Shown here: positions 50,205-60,954 of the stretch, in pieces
Layout of the letters: the number at the start of each line of letters is the position of its first letter
Position numbering within the stretch: position 1 is the first letter of the stretch
Origin: Macrotis lagotis
Lineage: Eukaryota > Chordata > Mammalia > Peramelemorphia > Peramelidae
Reading direction: 5' to 3'
Assembly: GCF_037893015.1 (NCBI RefSeq)
Contig: NC_133666.1
Location: forward strand, 561,840,832 to 561,904,831
Length of the DNA: 64,000 bases
Program-made: the position numbers and the translations under genes
Notes under the pieces: model-generated
Databases searched by the model: none
Seen by the model: only the letters and a program-made list of their open reading frames with translations
Told to the model about the DNA's origin: nothing

Positions 50205-50522
50205 AATGTATATTGTTGTCCTTCTCAAAGAAAAACATGAAATCAGGGAGGTGATACCATGACAAGTATAGGAATTGTATTTGAGTGAGGGGGTGCTGTG
50301 CTAAGTCAGCAACCTCACTTTCTCCTCTGGAGTCGTTGGGGTACAGTGGCCAGATGTGAAACAGGATGACTGGAGATATACCTGGATGGGAGTTAATCAG
50401 GGTTAGGTGACTTGCTCAAGGTTACACAGCTATTAAGTGGCAAGTGTCAGAGGCTGGATTCGAATTCCTGTCCCCCTAACTCCAAGACCAATGCTCTATC
50501 TACTGTGCCACCTAGCTGGCCC
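50205..50522 (-). mobile_element. Long marsupial SINE with RTE-like 3' end, antisense
   Basis: The tRNA-like head is at the right (reverse of ...CACCTAGCTGGCCC), with GGCTGGATTCGAATTCC over the B-box. A central body (CTTTCTCCTCTGGAGTCGTTGG, CAGGATGACTGGAGATATACC) precedes a 3' end reading TTGTCCTTCTCAAAGAAAAACATG on the + strand. That 3' end resembles the 3' end of the RTE copy at 33.27 kb, suggesting RTE-driven mobilisation. Confidence 0.75.
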
Positions 50523-50524
50523 AT

Positions 50525-53118
50525 GTATAGATTTGCTAAAGAAATTGATTATTTAAACCTTCAAGGTCTAGAGCATTGCATCATATGTTGAACTATGACT
50601 GGGATAATTTTAATTCCTTCACCTAAATCCATTTTGGTCTCTTCTTCAGAAGGATCTGTGAAACAGTCCCAAGGGACATGGTCACTGCACTGGGGTAAAA
50701 GGAATTCCAAATTCCTCTCCTAGTTTTCACCTTGCCATAGGTAAAGTCTACAAATATGAAAGTATTGAAAGGATTGGGAGCAGGGTCTTATGACCCCAAA
50801 TTTCAGTCATTCCACAATACAATTTTAGTAATATTTCATTCCATCTTTATAATTTCATTGTTTTGAATTAGAAGCTATTGAAAGATTAAAATGTGAATAC
50901 TTCTTCATAGTCATACTTTGAACCCATAGCAATAAAAATCTTGTACACCCAAAATTACATTAGGAGGAAGAAGACCACAGGAAAGAAAGATCACAATAAA
51001 TGAGAGAGGAAGATTTGTAATATAGACTGGACTAAAGTCAACATGCTTATTAATAATTTAATTTGGCTAGGTATGTTTTGCCACTACAAATATTCACTTA
51101 TTTCTCTGTATAGATTGAACACAATGTATGATAAGTTTCAAATATATTTCAACCTGGATATGAGTTGTGGTCTTAAGCTTCCTGTCCTAGTTCCAAGGGC
51201 AGATTGGGTTTCTAGAACAAGGTTGCTTCTTTTGTCCTCAGTCTCAAAACTGAAATATTGGAGATAGTGGTATAGCTGATGAGCATCCACCATTATTTTT
51301 GCCACACCCCTAATGTTAATCAACTAGTAAGATAATTAACTTTCAGGGATATGTATTTATTACAGTAATAAGGTGGTAAAAAAGTCTTCCTTAGAGTCTC
51401 TGACTTCCTATCCCTCTAGAATATCTAGAGTCCAGAGAAAATAAAAGTCAAATTAAGTGCACATAATACGATAAAGGGGTTACTCAAAATTCATGGAAAC
51501 ATTTTCATGATCTCTTAAGTATGGCAGGGCTTTTCTACTGAACTCTTTGTGGAACCTGCCCTCAATGTAACCTATCTATTGCCTGCTGCTGATACAGATA
51601 CCAGATGTGCTGGGAATAATGGACACCGAGTTATGCTACTTTACTGACTGGAAGATGGAAAATCCAAAACTTGCCAGACCACTTGAAATTTACACAAACT
51701 TTTTCCAGACTGGTTGAGAGCAAATGATAGTATTCTGAGACTAAATCCAAGGTGCTGGGTATCTATCCTCCTTCCCCAAAAGAATTCATCCTCAAAGTTT
51801 GGTTTCCCATTTTAAATTTTCTTACTCTCAAATCTCTTGGGATCTTAACAAACTCCTAATTTTATACAATTCCTTCACACATCTTGCCATGGAATTATCA
51901 TAGTCCTCAACCAATCACAATAAATTCCCTATCCTCATCATTCCATTTTATTCAGTGCCTTACAAGAAATTTCAGGCATTTAGGCTAAGGTCTTTGATTA
52001 ATTGGCAGATTGATAAATATTCTACTTTGGTTAAGCTTATCTGACTAAATATGGGGCAAGGGTAATTGGCTGATCAAATCAATACCCATAAATCCAGACT
52101 TCTACTTTAGAAAGGAAGCTACATATTAGAAATGAGCGACAGAGTTTTTGGTGTTTGTTTGTTTTGCTATAGTAGGAGAATGCATTCAAAAAGGAAATGT
52201 AGAATCTCACCAAGTCATTAGGCAGCTATATAGAATTTGGAAATATGAATTTTGCTAAATATATTCTAATATATTTGCTGGGGAAGTCAATATTAAAACA
52301 ATGGGGAGAGCATCAGTGTGGACTTCAAATGCACATTCACCCCATCTTAGTTCTGATACGTTTATCAATGAAAACACACCATGACTGAACAAATCAAATC
52401 AGAGGTAAAACCTAAAATTTCTGATAAATAATCCTAGGCTTTAGATTAAGTACAAAATTTAATTAAAAAATTAGATTAAGTGAAGTGACATCACAAAGGA
52501 AATCTATTTGATCTGGCTGAGGAGATTGGTTTTGTAGAAAATAGAACAAGGGATATGAGTGCCTAACAGACTGAAAGAAAGTGATCTTAATGTCAGGAAT
52601 TTTCCTGATTCAAGATTCTCAATAACTGTAATTTGTTTTTGATTTAGGAAAACTCCATTATGCATTAGAGGAAACTACTTGCATCTATGGTACCATTATA
52701 TTACCTCTAGGGTAAAAATGAAAAAAAAAATGTTTTAATGGAGTGTGATGGTTTAAACCTCCTGAGACAAAGGGGTTAGGAAAGAAAAGATAGTGAAGAC
52801 TATTTTTTTTTTATCACCATCACCATCTGAACTGACAGCCATATCCACTGGTGGATGGAGTCAGCATAACTAGACCAATGTTCAGTCTTGGGATTCCAGA
52901 GTACTGTTAGCTAAAAATAAGTTTACAATATAACATAGTATTAACAAAAAGTTGATACAATCTTAGATTCTATTAAGAAAGGAATAGTGTATAGGAATGA
53001 GATTATGTCCCTGTACTCTGCTCTAGTCAAATGACATTTGTAGTATACTCTGCAGTTGGGAGCACCATATTTAAGATAGTCATTGATAAGGACAATGAAA
53101 GATTTAGAGATAGGTACT
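50525..53118. other. Unassigned intergenic DNA
   Basis: No repeat family or coding region recognised. The short frames 51043-51267 (+) and 51323-51138 (-) overlap in opposite directions and have no supporting features. Confidence 0.4.
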
Positions 53119-53119
53119 T

Positions 53120-53340
53120 GTTATAACTGAATATTGGACTTGGAGTCCAGAAAACCTGAGTTCAAATGCTGTCTGAGACACTTACTAGCTAGGGAATAGC
53201 TAACTTGTCATTTAATATCTCTTGGACTATTTTCTCACCTGCAAAATGGAGATAATGGAGTAAAATGGAAGTAGTACCTATTTAACAGAGTTGTTATATG
53301 GATCAAATTTGACATTTACACAAATTTATTTAAAAACTTC
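53120..53340 (+). mobile_element. THER1/MIR CORE-SINE
   Basis: ACTTGGAGTCCAGAAAACCTGAGTTCAAATGC, TCTGAGACACTTACTAGC, ACTTGTCATTTAATATCTC, TCACCTGCAAAATGGAGATAATGG and a 3' block with GAGTTGTTATATGGATCAAA. Confidence 0.75.
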
Positions 53341-53404
53341 AAAACATTCTATTATTATTATTATTAATTATTATTGATGATGATGATAGACAAACATAAA
53401 TGAA

Positions 53405-53875
53405 TCTAATCATGATGAATGGCTAAAGAAATGGGGACTGTTTAATTGAAAAAGAGAGGTCATAAAAAAGAAAAAAAGAAAAAGAGAGGTCATTAGAGAG
53501 AGAAGGGGAGGACGCGTAGTAGTTGTTTTTAAATACTTGAAGAGCTGCTATATGGGAAGAAGGATTAGACATGTTCTTCTTGATGTTAGAGGGCAGTACA
53601 ATGGAAATCAAGTCACTAAAAGATGAATTCAGGTTTGTTTGAAACAAAAAATTTCTAATAATAGGAGCCACTTAAAAGTGAATGGATTATCTCCAGAAGA
53701 AATGGATTCCCTTTCATGTAAGTCTTCAGCAAAAAGCCAGATGATCAAGCATGTATTAGTATATATGAGGTATCTAATCTAGAGATGATTCTTGTTCAAC
53801 ATGGAAGTTGAATTACTTAGGTAGTTTTCAAGTCTAAGATATTGTGTTTCAGAATAAAAGTATATATTTAGGTAC
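53405..53875 (+). mobile_element. CR1/L3 LINE 3' end
   Basis: Blocks in canonical order: AATGGGGACTGTTTAATTG, TTTTTAAATACTTGAAGAGCTGC, GGGAAGAAGGATTAGACATGTTCTTCTTGATG, GAGGGCAGTACAATGG, AATTTCTAATAATAGGAGCC, CAGAAGAAATGGATTCCCTTTC, AGCCAGATGATCAAGC, TTCAAGTCTAAGATATTGTG. A small GAAAAAGAGAGGTCAT duplication lies near its start. Confidence 0.7.
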
Positions 53876-54345
53876 TTCATTTTAAGATCACGTGAAGAGT
53901 AAGTGCTCTCAGAAATATTAAAATCTAACTTAGTGGTTAGATATTTATAGAATTAGCTGCTGATTTGGGAATAAAACGTCACACCAAAGTGTTCATTATG
54001 TGTCACATTTACTGCCATCACTTTACAATATGGTGATAAATAGCTCATTGCTGATATGTAGCATATAACTGAAATATGATCAAAATGTAGAAGAAAATAA
54101 AAAAGACAACAGTTGAGGCAACAATTTATTTAGTCACAATGAGTATGGATTTACACATTGTTAGTCATGTCATTATGGAACATTAATATGGAAAATGCAC
54201 TTTCTCCCCTCCCATATTCTACCTGAGCCTGGAGGAAATATCCAGAATTAGTAACTGAGATCTTGCCATATTGTGGGAGGGTAAGATTGATTTATCCAAT
54301 GGTAACTTAAAAGGATTCATTTTTGTACCAAAAGATAATCAGGAG

Positions 54346-54665
54346 AAAAAAAATTCTCTTGATGAGTTTTAAAGGCTACATAAATCTAAAATTCATGTGG
54401 ATGTTTAAAAGCTGTTTTTGAAGGCATAAGGTATACTTATTTAACATCTGAAAGAAAAGGGGAAAATATGCCAAGCATCTTCATTGATTGATATTTCCAA
54501 CTGCAGTGAATGACTTGAGCAAAAGCATAAAATAAGGAAAGTACAAGGCTTCTTCAGAGATGCTGAATAATTAGACTAGAGGACAGATCATGTAGAGAGG
54601 AATATTATCAGATAAAACTGAAAAGGTAAGATGGGGTCAGAATGTGGAAAACCATAAATGTCAGC
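54346..54665 (+). repeat. Inverted duplication, copy A (likely source)
   Basis: Begins with an A8 run and ends GGAAAACCATAAATGTCAGC. Its reverse complement recurs at 57500-57817, differing by about 7-8 substitutions and 4 single-base indels by eye (about 96-97% identity). It overlaps the start of an old dispersed repeat that continues uninterrupted to the right, which is why this copy is taken as the donor. Confidence 0.93.
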
Positions 54666-55150
54666 TTTTGGATATAAATTTTATTTGGTAAAGGAATTCA
54701 CTGAAGATTTTTGAGTAGAATGGTATCATGGTTACATTTTGGTACAAGGAAGAGATCAAAGTGATATGAAAGTGGAAATCTGGGTAAAGGATAGATTACA
54801 GATAGAAATGGTTGGAAAAAGAAATACTTGTTAGGATATTAAAAATATTGCAGAGAGTGAGAATGTGAACTTGCACAGTGGAAATAGAAAGAAAGAATGG
54901 AAGAGATTTATTGGAAGTAGACTCAAAAGGACTTGGCAATTTATCAGAAATTAAAAGTAAGGAAGAATGAAGAGTCACAGATAGCATTCAAGGTTCAAAC
55001 ATGGGAGACTGTGACAGATGTTGATACTGACAAAAACAAAGTCAGAAAGAGAACCATGTTTGGAGTAGGGGGTGGTGAGTACTGAAATTTATTAAATTTA
55101 TGGTACCAACAAGACATCTAGATGAATATATTTTGGAGACCGTTGGAAAT
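54540..55150 (+). repeat. Old dispersed mammalian repeat, family not named
   Basis: GATTTTTGAGTAGAATGGTATCATGG, TTGGCAATTTATCAG, CAAGGTTCAAACATGGGAGACTG and ACCAACAAGACATCTAGATGAA follow the same dispersed-repeat pattern as 26850-27130 (later part). Confidence 0.45.
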
Positions 55151-55952
55151 CCAAAGAAAGATTTTGACTTTGTGTACCTTTGTGCAAGTCTCAGCATGCT
55201 GTTTTTAAATCATTAATTATTTATTTGTGTTAGACCATTTAGAAACAATGCCTCATTTATAAAATCATAGGGGGGACCAAACACTTATTTGCTGCTGGGT
55301 TAGTTTCCTTGTTTCTGATGCTTGAAACTTAAAGGGAATTGGATTGATATTCCATCTTTTAAAAAGTCAAGGTTACTAGAAACAACTGTTTATACTGTGG
55401 ATTTGATGCCAACTAGACATCCTATACATTGACTAGGAGTTGTGATGAAAACATTTACAAAATATGATAGGTTGTCTAAGATCATTTTTGATTTACCTTT
55501 TACTTCTCTTGCTGAGGTCTATGGACCATCACATCCTGCCTTGAACTTCAATTTATTTTATTTTTTGAAATTTACACAGCTACTCCAAAAAATCCTAGAA
55601 TACATGGTAAAGTATATTCAGAATTCTCTTCCTTAATTTTCGCAGACCCTATAAGGATGTGATCAATTCCTCCCCAAGTTTGCTGTCCCAATTGTGGTTT
55701 TAAATCAGGTGTCTCAGAGCCATCCAGAGTCCTCAATAGGTTGAAATAGTGTTTTTATTAAAAAAAAACAAAAAAAATTCCCCAAAAACATTCTACTACC
55801 CCAGGAAAAAACAGTTCCCAGGGAAGTTAAAACCTGGTTCATAAAAGTAAAAAAAAAATAACAGATAAAAGCTTCCAGCTAAGAGGTTAAAAGTAGTTGG
55901 AAAGGTGGTTTCCTGGGGTCTCAAGAGCTCCCTGTCAAAGTCATAAAAATTG

Positions 55953-55954
<2 letters not shown>

Positions 55955-55995
<41 letters not shown>
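55955..55995. repeat. (TA)n microsatellite
   Basis: About 20 TA units. 55150-56650 is otherwise unassigned. Confidence 0.95.
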
Positions 55996-56003
<8 letters not shown>

Positions 56004-56649
56004 TTGCTGAACAGTTCCACAGCTGGGTCCTAGATTAATCCACCTGGGGACAAAGTTAACTCAAAATGCCCCAGGTCTGAACAACAACTTTGTTCCTCAC
56101 AACAGTCTCAGATTTTTTTTCTTTCTTTTCCTTTTTGTAAGAGAAAACTTATATCTCCCCATCTTCACCAGTAGTCTGTCCCACAATAGTAACTGCAATT
56201 TCCACTTAAACTGCCAGTGAGTCTACCATAGCTAACTTTCAGATAACAATTATTTTATAGTGTTTCCATCTTTTAAAAATTGGAATTATCAATGAAACAA
56301 ATGAAAATATCAGCTTATTTCCTCTTAGAAAATATACAGTCCTAACAGATTCTTGGATAGTTGAAATTCCAATAACAGCAGTGTCTTGCCTCCAATAGTT
56401 TTGTGAGTATTTTCAGATATCAACACTTTTTTAGAACCTAATCTGGTCAGGCAATCTAAAGTTCCATCATAATATCATTATTTTTCTTCTAATAGCCCAT
56501 ACTCATATACCCCTACCATGTCTCCTCCATCAAGTTCATAAATTTTCATACAAGTGTGTATTTTCTTGAAATAAACTGAAATGCATTTATCCTGTTCTTT
56601 TAAAGGAAGTTATTCCTTTCACTGTTGTATTTCAGTTATAAGGTCCATC

Positions 56650-56930
56650 CTCATAGGCATCTAGGTGGCACATTAAATGAACTCTGCTTGAGTATAGTCT
56701 GAGACTAGAGTCATGAATTCCTGAGTTCGAATTTGGACTCATATACTTTACTAGTTGTGACCTTGGACAAGTCAGTTAATCTCTGTCTGCTTCAATATTC
56801 TCAACTGTAAAACAGTTCAAAATATCACCTCCTCTTTGGGATTGTTATGAGGGTCAAAGGAGATATTTGCACAATACTTGGAACAGTCCTTGTAAGAGAG
56901 TAGGACCTTAATACATGCATATTTCCTTCT
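56650..56930 (+). mobile_element. THER1/MIR CORE-SINE, long copy
   Basis: GGCATCTAGGTGGCACATT head, CTGAGTTCGAATTTGG B-box, CTTGGACAAGTCAGTTAATCTCTG, and a 3' CORE end GGGATTGTTATGAGGGTCAAAGGAG..TTTGCACAATACTTGGAACAG. Confidence 0.8.
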
Positions 56931-57090
56931 TCTGGTAATCACTGATGATCTTTTTGATGTTATATTTACTTCATTCAATTAACATCTCAAGAACATTTTG
57001 TTGTTTACATGAATTCTCTGCATTGACATAAACATACATAGTTTTCTTTCCAGTAATTTTCTCTTGTACTTTTGGATATATCATTGCTGT

Positions 57091-57370
57091 ATTGTATTGT
57101 ATTGTATTGTATTGTATTGCATTGCATTGTATTGTATTGTATTGTATTGTATTGTATTGTATTGTATTGTATTGTATTGTATTGTATTGTATTGCATTGT
57201 ATTGTATTGTATTGTATTGTAATGTATTGTATTGTATTGCATTGCATTGCATTGCATTGCATTGCATTGCATTGCATTGCATTGCATTGCATTGCATTGC
57301 ATTGTATTGTATTGTATTGTATTGTATTGTATTGTATTGTATTGTATTGTATTGTATTGTATTGTATTGT
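57091..57370. repeat. 280-bp ATTGT/ATTGC pentanucleotide array (56 units)
   Basis: Counted units: about 39 ATTGT, 16 ATTGC and one AATGT. ATTGC forms an uninterrupted 13-unit block at 57236-57300, followed by 14 ATTGT. It lies exactly where the A-tail of the antisense SINE should be. It has no stops in several frames on both strands because the unit lacks them, so the 73-140 codon frames here are not genes. Confidence 0.98.
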
Positions 57371-57831
57371 ATTTTTAGGTTTTTGCAAGGCAATGGGATT
57401 GTGATTTGCCCAAGGTCAAACAGCTAGGTAATTATTAAGTGTCTGAGTTCGGATTTGAACTCGGATCCTCCTGACTCCAGGACTGATGCTCTATCCACTG
57501 CTGACATTTATGGTTTTTCCACATTCTGACCCCATCTTACCTTTTCAGTTTTATCTGATAATATTCTTTCTACATGATCTGTCCTCCAGTCTAATTATTC
57601 AGTATCTCTGAAGAAGCCTTGTACTTTCCTTATTTTATGCTTTTGCTCAAGTCATTCACTGCAGTTGGAAATATCAATCAATGAAGATGCTTGGCATATT
57701 TTCCCCTTTTCTTTCAGATGTTAAATAAGTATACCTTATGCCTTCAAAAACAGCTTTTAAACATCCACATGAGTTTTAGATCTATGTAATCTTTAAAACT
57801 CATCAAGAGATTTTTTTCCACCTAGCTACCC
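57371..57831 (-). mobile_element. Marsupial SINE, antisense, split by a 318-bp insertion
   Basis: Body 57371-57500 (TTTTTAGGTTTTTGCAAGGC .. CTCTATCCACTG) stops inside the head. The missing head piece CCACCTAGCTACCC is at 57818-57831. Outer flanks TCATTGCTGT (57081-57090) and TTCATTGTTCTGT (57832-57844) resemble a target-site duplication, so the SINE plus its pentanucleotide tail was one insertion later split. Confidence 0.88.
57500..57817 (-). repeat. Inverted duplication, copy B, inserted within a SINE head
   Basis: Reverse complement of 54346-54665. Left junction CCACTGC|TGACATTT shares the 2 bases GC between SINE and donor. The right junction is a T7 run followed directly by the remaining SINE head, with about one SINE base lost. 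No target-site duplication, and the A-run is at the 5' side on the minus strand, which is the wrong place for a retroposed A-tail. Confidence 0.92.
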
Positions 57832-57894
57832 TTCATTGTTCTGTTTTATATAGTTACATCAACATATTGTATAGGCATACAGAATATAATTATC

Positions 57895-58155
57895 ATATAC
57901 ATTTATATAGTGCTTTAAAGTTTGCAAAATAATTTGTACGTATCATTTCATTTTTATCCTCACAAGAAACTTGGATGGTAGGTGTTATCCCCTATTTATA
58001 GGTACTGTTTATTTTAAATAGTAAGTAGAGAAACTGAGGCAAGGGGTCAAGTGATTGTCCCATGGTCACACATTGGTAAATGTTTGAGTCTAGATTCAAA
58101 CTTAGATACTCCAGACTCCAACACCATTTACCATTATACCACCTTGTCAGTCCAT
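57895..58155 (-). mobile_element. THER1/MIR CORE-SINE, antisense
   Basis: TATAGTGCTTTAAAGTTTGCAAAA, TTATCCTCACAAGAAACTTGG, GAGAAACTGAGGCAAGGGGTCAAGTGA, GGTCACACATTGGTAAATG. A long antisense copy including the 3' CORE. Confidence 0.8.
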
Positions 58156-58159
58156 AACA

Positions 58160-60170
58160 AGCATGTCTGTCATCTTTACTCACCTCCATGGTATTTAATT
58201 AAATTATCACTTTTAGCTGATTTTTCTTCATTCCTTACTTGCCAACACCACTTTCATCTTGAAGCCCTCCTGATTATTCACCAGCAAGTCTATAGGATAA
58301 TAGACATTTACTAATCCCCTTTAGGTATAATTCATCCTGATTTAAAACCTATGATGCTTCTTCCAAAGGTTCCCAAGACGAACTTTGTGGTCAACCATTC
58401 ATTTTCCATATCCAGGAGGAATAATGAAAACCTAAATCTGTATTCCTAGTGCCTTAAGTTTCCTTCTCATGATTTCCTTTATTATCTTCTATGTTGTTTC
58501 ATTTCATAGATCCTACAGTTTCCCAAATCATATTCTGTAGAATCTTATTTTTCTGTATTAACCAATAGGTGTTCCTTATGAAAATTTTTATATTACTGAG
58601 GTTTTAATTTTTAAATATTAAATGTGAAATTGTACAACTACCAAAATACAACAAATTCAATTTTTAGTACATTAATTTCCTCTATTTTGTGTTAGAGTTC
58701 CATTATCTCCATGACCTCAGTGGGATTCAGAATCTCTTGATACATATTTATAGACTCTTCAAAATATTTCAAATCCCAATATGTTTTTTGACCAGATTAC
58801 TTTTAGTAAATATGGTTTCAGTTTAATTTAAGGGTAGTTTTAAGGTCCCTTAAAGTAAGTGAAAATATAAAGATACATAAATATTATGTACAATTTTCAC
58901 AAAGAAAACATTTCAAGAATAACTCTCCAAGAATGATTACACTCTTATTTTATATTTGAGGTCAAATTTCAATAAAAATAGAAATCTTTGCATAACAACT
59001 CCTTCCTTTCCAGAAATATTTTGTAATAGTTTAAGAAGCCAATGAATGAAAGTAAATGGGTAACATAAAACTCACAGACATTTCAGGGGGGGTGTTATTT
59101 CAATAAGATCCTGATTTTTGCCAAACTGTTACAGTTCCCAAGTTACAAATAGTACTATTTTATGTGTTTCCTAAGCAACTCCTATTCCCAGCTAAAAATG
59201 GTAGGACAAATTCTCCCCTTGAAGAACATTTTATCTTAAAAAGTGTGATTTCTTCTTCAAATGATAATTTAGGAGCTTGACAAATTAATTCCTGTATTCA
59301 GAATAACAAATATCAAAGTTCCCACATAAACAAATTGAAATTGAAATTATTCAGACATTTTACTTCCTATGCAGAATTATATTGAGATGCTCTACCGTTT
59401 TACATATGGGCTTAATCTTAAAAAAAAATATTCTTTAAAAGTCCAGAAAAACAAAGTTATTTTTCCAGTTGTTAAGCAAGACAAGGGTAAAAAAACTTTA
59501 GTTTGAAGTTAGAAACTTCCTTAAAACAATAGGCAAAATAAAAAAATTTCTTTGCTGAGTGTCTACACAAAGAATAATGTACATTTAAAAGATGAAAAAT
59601 TAGTTTTGCTTTTGGATTTTTTAATTTTCATTTATAGCTAAATAACAATCTGTGATCTATGTGGTAATGAGTTGTAGGTTGTGGTTTTCAGTATCCCAGA
59701 TACTTTGGTTGCTGTGGTTTTGCAATATCATTTCCTGATAGCTTTTCAATTGTGGTTTTCATAATCATTATTTGATAGTGATGTGACTGTGGTTTGGTGA
59801 TATTTCTATCTAGACAGAGATAGTTTCTTATAGGTTGTGCTCTCTTTTTATTCTATACCTTTCCAGTAATTAAAAATAAAAGGATGAGAACTTTAATGTT
59901 AAATGGCATTAATGTTCTCATTAAGATAAAAAGATGTTGTAATTCAAATTTTAATAGTCCTACTCCATTTAACTCATCCAAAGTTTCTCCATCAAACATT
60001 TAAAAAGACAAGTTGAACTTATTTGACTTCATATACTATTGTATGTAGTGTTCTCCATAAAATTACCAAGATATTCCTTAACTTTAACATATTTTGGTTT
60101 CCAGCTAGAATATCATATGAAGATACTTGTTTCTTCTTGGCTTTTCCTATGCAACCATTTCTACAGTTAA
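58160..60170. other. Repeat-poor upstream flank of ZFPM2
   Basis: No SINE, LINE or coding region recognised. The TGTGGTTT cluster at 59680-59796 is the only structured signal noted. Confidence 0.45.
59680..59796 (+). promoter_or_regulatory. Cluster of four TGTGGTTT (RUNX-type) motifs
   Basis: TGTGGTTTT at 59680, 59713 and 59751, and TGTGGTTT at 59789. Spacings are 33, 38 and 38 bp. TGTGGT is the core RUNX recognition sequence; whether these are bound is unknown. The near-regular spacing also allows a decayed short tandem repeat. It lies about 3.3 kb upstream of the ZFPM2 start codon. Confidence 0.45.
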
Positions 60171-60174
60171 AGTC

Positions 60175-60415
60175 AGGTAGTTAGATGATGCAGTGGATAT
60201 AGCGCCTGGCCTGGAGTCAGAAGACTCCTGTTCCTGAGTTCAAATCTAACCTATGAGACCCTGGGTAAGTCACTTAAGCTTGTTTGCCTCAGTTCCTGCT
60301 CAGTAAAAAGAACTATAGAAGGAAAGGTTTTACCCCTCCACTATCTTGGTCTAGACAATGCCAAATCTTTGTCAAGACCAGGTCAGACACAACTGGATTG
60401 ACTGAACCACAAGGG
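60175..60415 (+). mobile_element. Marsupial SINE of the GTCGGACAC-tailed type
   Basis: GTAGTTAGATGATGCAGTGG head, CTGAGTTCAAATCTAACC, GGGTAAGTCACTTAAG, then a 3' domain GTCAGACACAACTGGATTGACTGAACCAC resembling the marsupial SINE 3' end 'gtcggacacgactgaacgactgaac'. Confidence 0.75.
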
Positions 60416-60774
60416 CCCAACGCAACTCTTTCATTTATGATAGTTTAATTCTAGAGGGCATACTTATATTGACTGTTATCAGAAATCAACAAGTTTTGTA
60501 AGATTTTTAAATCTCCTAATCCCTAATACATCCATTCTGAAGCATACCAAATTAGTTGAAATTACCTAAAAATGAAGAACAAAAAATTATGGTCTGGCTC
60601 ATTTATTCAAGAAAACAAAATATCCCTGCTTTGAGGGTTGCTTATTGCCTTAATTTGTTGGGGTTTTTTAGGGAATTTTGCCATTTATTGCATTATCTGT
60701 TAATAAAGTACTATGAAACATCACATACCATATAAGCAATATTACTGATAATCAGTTCCCTTATATGTGCCGCT

Positions 60775-60951
60775 CACAACACACCCCAAACCTCGCCAGA
60801 AGGACTTCTTCTGAGGGTACAAATGACTCTTGAAATTGTCCCTTTTGTTGATACAGGACCTGAATCATGTTTGATCAATGGAAGTCATGCATTGATTCCC
60901 AAACAATTGAAGGGCATCAAATTTGGTAGGGCACATACCAGCACTAGTTAA
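60775..60951 (+). pseudogene. Endogenous-retrovirus protease-like remnant
   Basis: A single open stretch of about 58 codons up to a TAA at 60949 contains LRVQMTLE and then PFVDTGPESCLI. DTG with hydrophobic flanks is the aspartic-protease active-site motif of retroviral pro. A complete protease is about 100-125 residues, so this is only the N-terminal half. Downstream frames to 61640 are broken and not recognised, and no LTR, integrase or primer-binding site was found. A chance match or a domesticated protease exon is possible but less likely. Confidence 0.45.
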
Positions 60952-60954
60952 TGG

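Noticed and set aside
57091..57370. CRISPR-like or satellite array
   Set aside because: A 5-bp unit with no spacers is a microsatellite, and the setting is eukaryotic.
56971..57427. Five overlapping frames of YCIVL/QYNTI-type repeats (73-140 codons)
   Set aside because: They are translations of the ATTGT/ATTGC array, whose unit contains no stop codon in several frames.
57500..57817. Copy B as a processed retrocopy or transposon
   Set aside because: No TSD at its boundaries and the A-run is at the wrong end; microhomology at the left junction fits templated repair better.
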